From positions 62,001 through 126,000 of the forward strand of contig NZ_JAERQF010000009.1 of assembly GCF_016734815.1 (NCBI RefSeq): a stretch of 64,000 nucleotides of DNA, written 5' to 3'. Source of the stretch: Hymenobacter rubidus (GTDB lineage: Bacteria > Bacteroidota > Bacteroidia > Cytophagales > Hymenobacteraceae). The notes beneath the pieces are model-generated. The model was not told the DNA's origin. It did not search any database and saw nothing but the letters and a program-made list of their open reading frames with translations. Positions within the stretch are counted from its first letter, which is position 1; every line of letters starts with the position of its first letter. Made by a program: the position numbers and the translations under genes. Below, piece by piece: positions 9,715-17,484 of the stretch.

Positions 9715-12630
9715 CTACTGCGGACCGCCGCCACCTTGGCCGCCTCCGCCGCCGGGGCCACCTCCCCCACCCGGCCCGCCACCGTCGGGACGGCCGAAGC
9801 CACCACGACCTTCGCCGCGCCCGCCGCCTTCGCCTGGCTGCGGGGCTATCACGTTGCCGCTGCGGATGTTGTAGGTGAACATCAGCATGAAGTAGCGCTG
9901 CAGAATGGTGGTGCTCACGTCCTCGTAGTAGGTGCTGTTCACGTTGCGCGAGATGCTGCGGTTCTGCCCCAGAATGTCGAACACGTACACCTTGATTTCG
10001 CCGCGCTGGCCGGGAAACAGCTTCTTGCCGAGGCTGGCGTTCCAGAGCGCATACGGCTGGTTGTAGCCGGCCGAGAGGCCCGCGTAGTACTGGTGCACGA
10101 GGTCGGTGGAGAAGTTGATGCCGGGCCCGATAATCCAGCCCAGGCGCAAGCGCGACACCTGCGAGAAGTAGTTGGTATTGAGCTTGGTTTGCAGGGTGTT
10201 GATGACGTAGTTCTGGTTCGAAGTCGTAGAGGCCGTGAAGTCCAGCTCGGGGCTGATGTTGGAGCTGAGCGTGAGGCCGGCCCCGAACGAGGGCGAACGG
10301 GCGTAGTTCAGGCCGCCGTTTATCAGGCCCGGCGACTGACTGTAGCTGCCGTTGGCGCTCAGGTTCACATTGGTTTTGATGGCTTTGATGGGGCGGCCGT
10401 AGCTTATCAGCGTACGTACTGAGTACTCGTGGTCGAGGTTGGTGGGCTGGGTGAGTTGGGCGCCGGCCGGCAGGCGCACGGGGGGCGCGCCCTCGGGCGT
10501 CACCGTGGTGTCGCGGATGGCCACCTGCGTGCGGTTCGAAATCGGGTTCATGTTGAACGAGCCCGACAGCACGGCGAAAAAGTTGCTCGATACTTCGGGG
10601 TTTGAAGACGAGTAGCGCATGTTGAGCGACTGCTGGAACTCCTGCCGCAGCGTGGGGTTGCCGATGGTGAGCTGCAAAGGGTTGGAGTTGTTCACCACGG
10701 CCTGCAACTGACTCACGCTCGGTGGGTTGGTGTTGGTGCGGTAAAACAGGCGCAGGTTTTTCTGGCGCGTGAAGCGCACGTTCAGGTTGGCGTTGGGCAG
10801 CACGTTCACGAAGTAGTAGCGCCCGATGCCGGGGCGCGGAAATTTCGCGTCGCTGTACAGCTCCGAGTATTGGCCCGACAGGCCCACCCCGGCCTGCACC
10901 TTGGGCGTAATGTGCCGGTAGGTAACACCGCCGGAATTCGTAAAGTAATAATTATCAAATACGTTGCTCAGGGCATTGTTAGGCAAGCGGCTATTGTCGC
11001 CCTGCACGTCGTAGGTGTATTTCTCCGAATTGTTGGGCGCGTAGTTGATGGTGTAGTTGGCCTGCACCTGGTCTTTGCGCGTGATGGCCTCGGTCACGGC
11101 CAGGTTGGCCGTAATGTTGCCGCCGTGCTGGGTCAGGTCGCTGGCCTGGTTCAGGTTGTTCAGGGCCGAGCCTGTGTCGACGGTGCGCAGCGTGGTTTCG
11201 GCCGTTTTCTGGTTATAAGAGCCCCCAATGCTGAGGCTGGCCGTGCGGCCCACCTTGCGGAAACGGTGGCGCAGCAGCAGGTCGCCGCCGGTATTCAGGC
11301 CGCTGTTGTTGGCGGCGTAGGTGCTGTTGATGCGGCTTTGCTCTTCGCCGCTCCGGCGCGTCACGCCATTCACCAGGCTGCTGGCGTCGTTGCTCTGCGA
11401 GCTGAAGCGCGGCCGGAACAACAGCGAATTGGCCGAGTCAATCTTCTGCTCCAGGCGCAGGTTGAAGCGGTTGTTCATGTTCAGGCTGTTGCCGGTGGCG
11501 TCCTGCGTGTAAGTAGTATTGGCCTGCGAGGGCAGCACGTAGTAGCGCTGCGTGCTGCTTTTCAGCGCGTTGTTGGCCCGGTTGAAGAAGTAGCTGCTCG
11601 ACAGCTCGGTTTTCTTGTTCCAGTTGTTGGAATAGTTCAGGCCGGCCGCGTTGGTGGTTGTGATGCCGCCGTTCTGGTTCACCAGGAAGTCGCCGGCGTT
11701 GCCGCCGTTGCCGCCCCCGCCGCGGTTGCCGCCGCCCCCGCGGCCCCCGCCACCGGTATTGGAGTTGCCCACCACGCCCAGCAGGTCTTCGGTGCCGAAG
11801 TTCTGCTCGTTCACGTTGTTGCTCTGCGCCAGCACCGACATGCGCTGGTCGCCCTTGAACTTGTTGATGTTGCCGCTGGCTTTGTAGCGGTCAGGCCCGG
11901 CGCCGCCCACCACGCGCCCAAAAGTGCCGTTGCGGAATTCAATCTTGGTCACGATGTTCACCGTCTTCGTCGTGTTGCCATCATCGAATCCCGAAAAGCG
12001 GCTCTGCTCGCTGCGTTGGTCAAATACTTCGACTTTGTCCACCATTTCGGCGGGCAGGTTTTTGAGCACGGCGTCGGGGTCGGTGCCGAAGAAAGGCTTG
12101 CCATCGACCAGCACCTGGGTCACGGTTTCGCCCTGGGCCTGGATTTTGCCGTCGGCCCCACGGCTTACGCCGGGCATCTTCTCAATGAGGTCGCCGCTGG
12201 TCGCATCAGGGTTGGTTTTGAAGGCGCGGGCGTTGTACTGGGTGGTATCGCCCTTCTGGATGCTCTGGGCAGCCTGGCCGGTCACCACCACACCTTTAAG
12301 CTGCACGCCCCCGGCCTGCAGCGCCAACGCCCCCACCTGCACGGGCGCACCGGCCACGGTCACGCTTTGGCTCAGCCTTTGGTAGCCCACAAAGGAGGCA
12401 TCGAGCACATAGCGCCCGGCGGCCACGTTATCGAACTGGAATTTGCCATCCGTATCCACGGCGGTACCGCGCTTCACCGAGTCGGGCAGGTGGATGAGCA
12501 GCACGTTGGCCCCGATGAGGGCCGATTGGTCCTTGCCATCGGTCACGCGCCCGCTCACCGTGGTGGGCGCCTGCGCGCGGGCCGTAACGAGGCCAAATAA
12601 CAAAAAAACAAGCAGGGTAAAATGCCGCAT
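9715..12630 (-). CDS. TonB-dependent receptor-like outer-membrane beta-barrel protein
   Basis: A 971-residue outer-membrane protein. After the signal peptide (MRHFTLLVFLLFGLVTARAQ) comes a carboxypeptidase-regulatory-like beta-sandwich (VSGRVTDGKDQSALIGANV). A plug domain follows (GVVVTGQ, EKMPGVS, VLVDGKPFFGTDPDAVLKNL), then a large barrel. The barrel carries a glycine/asparagine-rich loop near residues 290-315. The last typical strand is YFMLMFTYNIR. Beyond it is an unusual ~40-residue Gly-rich tail with several GGGGG runs. No SusD partner is adjacent, so the substrate cannot be guessed. It most resembles the OMP_b-brl_3 type of receptor-like proteins. Confidence 0.9.
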   Translation of the reverse strand: MRHFTLLVFLLFGLVTARAQAPTTVSGRVTDGKDQSALIGANVLLIHLPDSVKRGTAVDTDGKFQFDNVAAGRYVLDASFVGYQRLSQSVTVAGAPVQVGALALQAGGVQLKGVVVTGQAAQSIQKGDTTQYNARAFKTNPDATSGDLIEKMPGVSRGADGKIQAQGETVTQVLVDGKPFFGTDPDAVLKNLPAEMVDKVEVFDQRSEQSRFSGFDDGNTTKTVNIVTKIEFRNGTFGRVVGGAGPDRYKASGNINKFKGDQRMSVLAQSNNVNEQNFGTEDLLGVVGNSNTGGGGRGGGGNRGGGGNGGNAGDFLVNQNGGITTTNAAGLNYSNNWNKKTELSSSYFFNRANNALKSSTQRYYVLPSQANTTYTQDATGNSLNMNNRFNLRLEQKIDSANSLLFRPRFSSQSNDASSLVNGVTRRSGEEQSRINSTYAANNSGLNTGGDLLLRHRFRKVGRTASLSIGGSYNQKTAETTLRTVDTGSALNNLNQASDLTQHGGNITANLAVTEAITRKDQVQANYTINYAPNNSEKYTYDVQGDNSRLPNNALSNVFDNYYFTNSGGVTYRHITPKVQAGVGLSGQYSELYSDAKFPRPGIGRYYFVNVLPNANLNVRFTRQKNLRLFYRTNTNPPSVSQLQAVVNNSNPLQLTIGNPTLRQEFQQSLNMRYSSSNPEVSSNFFAVLSGSFNMNPISNRTQVAIRDTTVTPEGAPPVRLPAGAQLTQPTNLDHEYSVRTLISYGRPIKAIKTNVNLSANGSYSQSPGLINGGLNYARSPSFGAGLTLSSNISPELDFTASTTSNQNYVINTLQTKLNTNYFSQVSRLRLGWIIGPGINFSTDLVHQYYAGLSAGYNQPYALWNASLGKKLFPGQRGEIKVYVFDILGQNRSISRNVNSTYYEDVSTTILQRYFMLMFTYNIRSGNVIAPQPGEGGGRGEGRGGFGRPDGGGPGGGGGPGGGGGQGGGGPQ

Positions 12631-12716
12631 AGAAAGGGAAAATAGGCAGTCGAAACTTATCTGACGGTAGTTGTCCGCCTAAGGTTTGTTATTCACTCAA
12701 TCGATTGTGTAGGCTG

Positions 12717-13367
12717 CTACTTCTTCCGCAGCAGCAGCAGCCCATCGCGCAGAGGCAAAAAAACCGGCTCTACCCGCGCATCCTGGGCCATTTTGTCGTT
12801 GAAGGCGCGCACCAGCGGCGTGTCCTTATCGCCGGTTTTTACCTCGTGCGCGGGCAGCACCTTGCCGCTCCAGAGCACGTTGTCGACGATGAGCAACCCG
12901 CCGGGCCGCACCTGTTCAATAACTGCTTCAAAGTACGCCTCATTGTTACGCTTGTCGGCGTCAATAAAGACCAAATCCCATACTTCATCGACCAGGCCCG
13001 GCAAAACATCGAGCGCAGCACCAATAGTTAGCCGCACCTGCTCGGTGAAGCCGCCGGCCGCTACGTAGCGCCGGATGCGGGCTTCCCGCTCGGGGTCTAT
13101 TTCAATGGTATGAATCAGGCCCTTATCGGCCAGTCCCTCGGCCAGACACAGCGTGGCGTACCCGCAGAATGTGCCGATTTCGAGAACGCGCCGGGGCCGC
13201 ATCAGGTGGCTCAGCATGCTCAGGAAGCGGCCCTGTACGTGCCCGCTGCTCATGCGCGGCATCAGTAGCTGCAGGTGCGTTTCGCGGGTGAGCTGGGCCA
13301 ATAGCGGCGGCTCGGGGGTGGTGTGCAGGGCCGCGTATTGTTCGATGGGGTCGTCGTTGGAAGACAT
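12717..13367 (-). CDS. SAM-dependent O-methyltransferase (caffeoyl-CoA OMT family)
   Basis: A 216-residue cytoplasmic class I methyltransferase. The SAM-binding loop is VLEIGTFCGYATLCLAEGL, followed by the acidic TIEIDPE after strand 2. The metal-binding DADK motif (LVFIDADKRNNEAYFE) and LLIVDNVLWSGKV are typical of divalent-cation-dependent catechol/caffeoyl-CoA O-methyltransferases. The acceptor is unknown. The start at 13367 (MSSNDDPIEQY) is preferred, because the longer frame upstream would translate the inverted repeat at 13384-13500 and has no family similarity. Confidence 0.93.
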   Translation of the reverse strand: MSSNDDPIEQYAALHTTPEPPLLAQLTRETHLQLLMPRMSSGHVQGRFLSMLSHLMRPRRVLEIGTFCGYATLCLAEGLADKGLIHTIEIDPEREARIRRYVAAGGFTEQVRLTIGAALDVLPGLVDEVWDLVFIDADKRNNEAYFEAVIEQVRPGGLLIVDNVLWSGKVLPAHEVKTGDKDTPLVRAFNDKMAQDARVEPVFLPLRDGLLLLRKK

Positions 13368-13383
13368 TGTGGCGCGAAATAGT

Positions 13384-13500
13384 GTAGAGACGCAATATTT
13401 TGCGTCTCGTCGTTGCTGATGTTGTTTAGTTGGTGCAGTTCGTGCAGTTCGGCGTGGTTCCGGTCGTTCAACTACGAGACGCAAAATATTGCGTCTCTAC
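13384..13500. repeat. Inverted-repeat element, family C (gtagagacgc type)
   Basis: The 27-bp arms at 13384-13410 and 13474-13500 are perfectly complementary, separated by 63 bp. Each arm is itself near-palindromic around aatatt. The right arm contains the TAG stop codon of the SRA gene (13497-13499). The element lies between that gene's end and the methyltransferase start. Confidence 0.85.
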
Positions 13501-13973
13501 GCCGTTCTGAACGGCTGCAGCCGGAACACATACACTTGGAAGCCCGATTTCCCCGGCCCGTAAGTAGAGCCCACCACTCGGTACAGCCCCTCGTAGCGGT
13601 ACACCTCCAGCCCGCCGTCTTCGGCGGGTACTTTGCGCAGCACGCGCACCGGCAGGCCGGTTTCGACGCTCCGCAGCAACGCCAGGATGCCGGTAGTCGG
13701 CACCTGGTCCATGATTTGGCGGCCGGTTTTGGGGTCGCGCCCGCCGTTGCCGGAATACAGAATTTCTTCTTCGCTGAAATCATCCTCCTCGTACTGCCCG
13801 GCCAGCACGATACTTTCGGCCCCGAGTAGCGGGGTACCGCACACGCCGGCCCGGCGCGGCCGGTGCACACCGCTCAACGCCAAGTCGATGCGGTTCTGGA
13901 AGGTGTCGCCCGGCCGGTAGGTGCCGACGTGGCCGAATTGCCTACTTAATCCAGTGCGCTCAATCTTATTCAC
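13497..13973 (-). CDS. Stand-alone SRA/YDG domain protein
   Basis: A 158-residue protein made almost wholly of one SRA (SET- and RING-associated, YDG) domain, a fold that flips out and reads modified cytosine in DNA. Visible family features are FGHVGTYRPGDTF, the SGVHRPRRAGV segment, AESIVLAGQYEEDD, ILYSGNGGRD and YEGLYRVV. It has no nuclease domain. It is clearly paralogous to the N-terminal half of the next gene upstream, whose stop overlaps its start by 8 bp, so the two are probably translated together. It could be a recognition partner or decoy. Its TAG stop lies inside the inverted repeat at 13384-13500. Confidence 0.88.
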   Translation of the reverse strand: MNKIERTGLSRQFGHVGTYRPGDTFQNRIDLALSGVHRPRRAGVCGTPLLGAESIVLAGQYEEDDFSEEEILYSGNGGRDPKTGRQIMDQVPTTGILALLRSVETGLPVRVLRKVPAEDGGLEVYRYEGLYRVVGSTYGPGKSGFQVYVFRLQPFRTA

Positions 13974-14904
13974 CTCTCACCTCTGCATTGGGTTGATAGA
14001 AATGGAGGCGCTGATAAGCCAGAAACGCAGGATTTAGTAGGTGCTTTTTGTGTAGTCGCAGCCTGCCGGATAGCCCGAGTAGCTGCCCGTCATCGGCCAC
14101 ACTAAAACTACCCAAGTCAAACAGCACATGATGGTTTGGGCACAGACATAGCACATTTTCCAACACATCGGGCCCATGATGCGGCGCACCTAACGGCCGG
14201 ATGTGCGCCGCCTCGGCGTAGGGCCCGGCAGCGCCGTGAAGCCGAACGCCACAAACTTGGCAGCAGTAGTTATGAAGCAGCTTCACGCGGCGCGTCACGG
14301 CGGTGTCGCGCACAATGCGCAAGGTTGTAACCTCTTGGCGCGGGGCGGGGCCATAGCTGGCAGTTGGCTCAGCCATCGCCTGACCAGCCAAATCAAAAAG
14401 GGCCGTCTGACCTGTCGTAACTGAAGAAGGCGCTTGCTCCACAGCCGCTGCTTCCGGAAGCAATTCTAGTCGAAAACGCCATACACGGTGGCCCGATTTA
14501 CCATTTTCGGCCCAATGACTTACCACGCGGTAGAGGCCGGCGTAACGATAGAAGCTGCTGTGCCCGGTGGTCACTTTCCGGGTCACTCGCAGCGGCAAGC
14601 CGAGTTGCTCATTACGCACCAGTTCCAGGTTGGCGCCGGTAAGTGTCTGGTCGGCTACTTGCTGGGCTGTTTCGGTACTGCGCCCACCCCGTCCTGTATA
14701 GATGATAACAGCACCTAAGTCTTCATCATCTTCATAGCCCCCTGATAATACGATGGATTCCGCTCCCCTATCCTGCCGGGCACTGATACCTGCCTGTGTT
14801 TGGCGATGCACGCCTGCGCTCCACAACTCCAGCCGGTTGGCGAACTCATGGCCTGGCGCAATGCCATCAATTGGCCCAAAGACGGGTGGAGAGGACTTCG
14901 GCAC
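13966..14904 (-). CDS. SRA-HNH modification-dependent endonuclease
   Basis: 312 residues. Residues ~8-148 are an SRA/YDG domain (FGPIDGIAPGHEF, SAGVHRQTQAGI, AESIVLSGGYEDD, YAGLYRVV). After a linker, residues ~205-265 form an HNH nuclease: C215 and C218 (CCQVCGV), the first His in EAAHIRPLG (~H234), N250, and CLCPNHHVLFD. It should recognise modified cytosine and cut, as McrA-like type IV restriction enzymes do; this is inferred from domains. It starts 7 bp after the M16 peptidase stop and overlaps the stand-alone SRA gene, giving a compact three-gene block. No methyltransferase is adjacent, which fits a modification-dependent enzyme. Confidence 0.9.
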   Translation of the reverse strand: MPKSSPPVFGPIDGIAPGHEFANRLELWSAGVHRQTQAGISARQDRGAESIVLSGGYEDDEDLGAVIIYTGRGGRSTETAQQVADQTLTGANLELVRNEQLGLPLRVTRKVTTGHSSFYRYAGLYRVVSHWAENGKSGHRVWRFRLELLPEAAAVEQAPSSVTTGQTALFDLAGQAMAEPTASYGPAPRQEVTTLRIVRDTAVTRRVKLLHNYCCQVCGVRLHGAAGPYAEAAHIRPLGAPHHGPDVLENVLCLCPNHHVLFDLGSFSVADDGQLLGLSGRLRLHKKHLLNPAFLAYQRLHFYQPNAEVRGE

Positions 14905-14911
14905 AGTGTGG

Positions 14912-16150
14912 TTATTTCCCTTCTGGCACGTATTGCAGCACGCTTAGGTGGTCCTCGGTCAGCACCTCATTGGCCATCTCGCGCAGTTCAGCAGCCGAAA
15001 TCCGCTCGATTTTCTCGAAAATTTCGCTCAACGGCTCCACGCGCCCCAGGTCCAGGGTGCTTTTGCCCAGGAGCTGCATCATGCCGCCGTTGCTTTCCTC
15101 GCTCATCGCGAGCTGGCCCATGAGCTGGTGCTTGGCCGTGTGCAGCTGATTGGTGGTCAACACTTTTTCGCGCAGCAACTTCAACTCCTTCTGCACCAAG
15201 CCCAGGGTGCGTTTCACCTGCTTGCCCTCAGTGCCGAAGTAAATGCCGAACAAGCCCGTGTCGGTGTAGGGCGAATACGTGCTGTCGATGGTGTACACGA
15301 GGCCGTATTTCTCGCGCACCGCCAGGTTGAGGCGCGAGTTCATGCCCGGCCCACCGAGAATGTTGTTCAGCATGAAAAACGGGATGCGGCGCGGGTCGTT
15401 CAGCGAATAGGCGGGGCCGCCCACCAGGCAATGCGCCTGGGTGATGGGCCGGGTTTCGACCTGGGTTTTGCGCGCATACGCGCCCACCGGGCGGCGTACC
15501 CGCGGGCCCAGCCGGGCCGGCAGCGGCGCCAGAAACTTGTCGGCCAACTTCTTCACGGCCTCAAACGATAGGTTGCTCACCGAGCTGAACACCAGCCGGT
15601 CGGTCCGCATCTGCTCCTGCAAAAAGGCGTGGAAGTCGGCCGTCTGGAAGCGACTCACGCTTTCGCGGGTGCCCAGGATATTCACGCCCAGCGGGTGGTC
15701 GCCAAACACCACCGTATCGAAGTCGTCGATGATGGCGTCTTCCGGGGCATCCTGGTACATGCTCATTTCTTCCAGAATCACGCCCCGCTCCTTCTCCACC
15801 TCGCGGCCGGGAAACACGGAGTGAAACGTGAGGTCGGTGAGCAGCTCAAACGCCCGCTCGAAGTGCGTGCTCAGCAGCGAGGCATAAAAGCAGATTTTTT
15901 CCTTGGTGGTGTAGGCGTTCAGCTCGCCGCCCACGGTTTCGAGGCGGTTGAGGATGTGAAACGACTTGCGCTTCTCGGTGCCCTTAAAGGCCATGTGCTC
16001 CCAGAAATGGGCCAGCCCCTGCTGGTGCGGCGCCTCATCGCGCGAGCCAATGTCAAGCAAAAAGCCGCAATGCGCTATTTTAGTGTGCAGTACCTGCTTG
16101 TGTAAGAGGCGGATACCGTTAGGATATTCGTGAATGTGATAATCGAGCAT
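14912..16150 (-). CDS. M16 family zinc metallopeptidase
   Basis: A 412-residue insulinase/processing-peptidase homologue. The inverted zinc-binding motif HxxEH is intact: H48, E51 and H52 in LAHFWEHMAFKGTEKR. The downstream acidic ligand region is EKERGVILEEMSMYQ. The second, inactive half (LNNILGGPGMNSRLN, REKYGLVYTIDS) completes the ~45-kDa clam-shell unit. There is no signal peptide, so it is probably cytoplasmic. A TACCTTTG element ends 7 bp before the ATG, suggesting a very short or absent leader. It heads the block that continues into the SRA-HNH gene. A functional link to restriction is not evident. Confidence 0.93.
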   Translation of the reverse strand: MLDYHIHEYPNGIRLLHKQVLHTKIAHCGFLLDIGSRDEAPHQQGLAHFWEHMAFKGTEKRKSFHILNRLETVGGELNAYTTKEKICFYASLLSTHFERAFELLTDLTFHSVFPGREVEKERGVILEEMSMYQDAPEDAIIDDFDTVVFGDHPLGVNILGTRESVSRFQTADFHAFLQEQMRTDRLVFSSVSNLSFEAVKKLADKFLAPLPARLGPRVRRPVGAYARKTQVETRPITQAHCLVGGPAYSLNDPRRIPFFMLNNILGGPGMNSRLNLAVREKYGLVYTIDSTYSPYTDTGLFGIYFGTEGKQVKRTLGLVQKELKLLREKVLTTNQLHTAKHQLMGQLAMSEESNGGMMQLLGKSTLDLGRVEPLSEIFEKIERISAAELREMANEVLTEDHLSVLQYVPEGK

Positions 16151-16157
16151 AAGTGTA

Positions 16158-16165
16158 CAAAGGTA
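16158..16165 (-). promoter_or_regulatory. -7 promoter element (TACCTTTG) for the M16/SRA block
   Basis: Read on the minus strand this is an exact TAnnTTTG match, ending 7 bp before the peptidase ATG. Transcription would start at or next to the start codon. Confidence 0.55.
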
Positions 16166-16172
16166 CCGGACG

Positions 16173-16257
16173 CTGCGCTTAATGAAGAATTAAGAATGAG
16201 GAATGGAGAATTACCGGGTGTCCCTCATTCTTCATTCATCATTCTTAATTCTTCATT
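16173..16257. repeat. Inverted-repeat element, family B, copy 2
   Basis: It begins with ctgcgcttaatga, like copies 1 and 3, then runs through aagaattaagaatgagg and returns through the complementary attcttaattcttcatt. It overlaps the 3' end of the glycosyltransferase gene: the last three codons (Met-Lys-Asn) and the TAA stop at 16245-16247 lie inside its right arm. Confidence 0.85.
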
Positions 16258-17318
16258 GATAAAAGGAGTTGCCCCACCTCAATGCCATACGCACAGCGAA
16301 AGTGCCCCAGCGGACAGGCGCCGTGCCCGTGCAGCCCGCAGGGCCGGCAGGCCAATGCTTCCTTCGTTTCGACCACGAACGAAACCGGCGCCAGCGGCCC
16401 AAACCCAAAAGCCGGTACCGTACTGCAAAAAATAGCCGTAACCGGCGCGCCCACCGCCGAGCACAAGTGCATGGGCGCCGAGTCGTTTACGTAGTTCATC
16501 ACGGCCCCGCGCATGAGCGCCGCCGAGGCCAGCAACCCGATTTTTCCGGCAATGCTCACCACGTTTCCCCGGCCGGCGGCAGCGGCCAGGCGCTCACAGG
16601 CGGCCACATCGGGCGGACCGCCCAGCAGGTACACGCGCAAGCCGGCCGGCAGCGCGGCCAGTAACTCCAGCCACTTCGCTTCCGGATACTGCTTGGTGAA
16701 CCAGACCGAAGTGGGCGCCAGGCAGATGTAGGGGCCGGCCGCAGCGTATGGGGCCACGGCAGCTTCATCGGCGGCCGAGGGATAGAGCCGGGGGGGGTAC
16801 GCTGCGCTTAATGAGGAATGAGGAATGAGGAATGAGGAATCATCCCGCGTCCTCAATTCTGCATTCCTCATTCCTAATTCCTCATTAAGCAACCGCAGGT
16901 TGCGCGTGACCTCGTGGGTGCCGTCGCCAATGGTGTGCGGAACGCGCCGCGTGAAAAACCGGCTCAGCGGGTTCTTGGCAAAGCCCACCCGCTGCGGCGC
17001 CCGCGAAAACGCCGTGAGAAAGCCCGTGCTGGCGAAGCGCTGCAAGGTGACGACCCGGCCGTAATGGGCCGCCCGAATCTGACGCAGCAACTGCCACAGC
17101 GCGGCGTATTTGCGGTGTTTCTTGTCCCAAATCAGCACCTGGCGCACGTAGGGGTGGCCGGCCAGCAGGCCTTCGTTGCCGCGCCGCACCAGCACATCCA
17201 CGGGCGTGGCGGGCTCCGTCTGGTGCAGGTATTCCAGCAGCGCTGTCATCAGAATCACGTCGCCAATGAAGGCGGTTTGGATGAGCAGCGTAGCGGGTGA
17301 AGCAGAATTCGTGGGCAC
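16245..17318 (-). CDS. Glycosyltransferase family 9 (heptosyltransferase-like) with in-frame repeat insertion
   Basis: 357 residues. It resembles ADP-heptose:LPS heptosyltransferases: N-terminal LLIQTAFIGDVILMTALLEYL, then the C-terminal nucleotide-sugar domain with APTSVWFTKQYPEAKW, VYLLGGPPDV, and YVNDSAPMHLCSAVGAPVTAIF. It should add a sugar to lipopolysaccharide core or a similar glycan at the inner membrane. Residues ~143-172 (LNEELGMRNAEL to FLIPHSSLS) are the translation of a family B inverted repeat (16802-16889), inserted between the two Rossmann domains without breaking the frame. The C-terminal MKN and stop come from a second copy. The GTG start lies 4 bp after a TAATTTTG element. 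Confidence 0.9.
   Translation of the reverse strand: MPTNSASPATLLIQTAFIGDVILMTALLEYLHQTEPATPVDVLVRRGNEGLLAGHPYVRQVLIWDKKHRKYAALWQLLRQIRAAHYGRVVTLQRFASTGFLTAFSRAPQRVGFAKNPLSRFFTRRVPHTIGDGTHEVTRNLRLLNEELGMRNAELRTRDDSSFLIPHSSLSAAYPPRLYPSAADEAAVAPYAAAGPYICLAPTSVWFTKQYPEAKWLELLAALPAGLRVYLLGGPPDVAACERLAAAAGRGNVVSIAGKIGLLASAALMRGAVMNYVNDSAPMHLCSAVGAPVTAIFCSTVPAFGFGPLAPVSFVVETKEALACRPCGLHGHGACPLGHFRCAYGIEVGQLLLSMKN
16802..16889. repeat. Inverted-repeat element, family B, copy 3, inside a coding region
   Basis: It has the same ctgcgcttaatgaggaatg left end and complementary attcctcattcct right side as the intergenic copies. It lies wholly within the GT9 gene and keeps its frame. At least one other frame of the element contains a stop, so this frame is the tolerated one. 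Confidence 0.88.
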
Positions 17319-17322
17319 GGGA

Positions 17323-17330
17323 CAAAATTA
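17323..17330 (-). promoter_or_regulatory. -7 promoter element (TAATTTTG) for the GT9 gene
   Basis: An exact TAnnTTTG on the minus strand, 4 bp before the GTG start. A possible TTTG at 17346-17349 is slightly closer than the usual -33 spacing. Confidence 0.45.
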
Positions 17331-17484
17331 CAGCGCCTTAGCGGGCAAAGTAATATGCCGGTTAGAATGCTATATTTCTGCCGACAAATTAAGCTACTGA
17401 TTTACCGGCGGCTGTAATACGCAACAGCAGGTTGTCGATTCACTCACTACAAACCCTTTTTTCTGTGCTCTTTTTCTTCCCCTT

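Noticed and set aside
10870-12600. 576-codon plus-strand frame opposite the TonB receptor
   Set aside because: Antisense shadow; the minus-strand product has a signal peptide, carboxypeptidase-like domain, plug and barrel.
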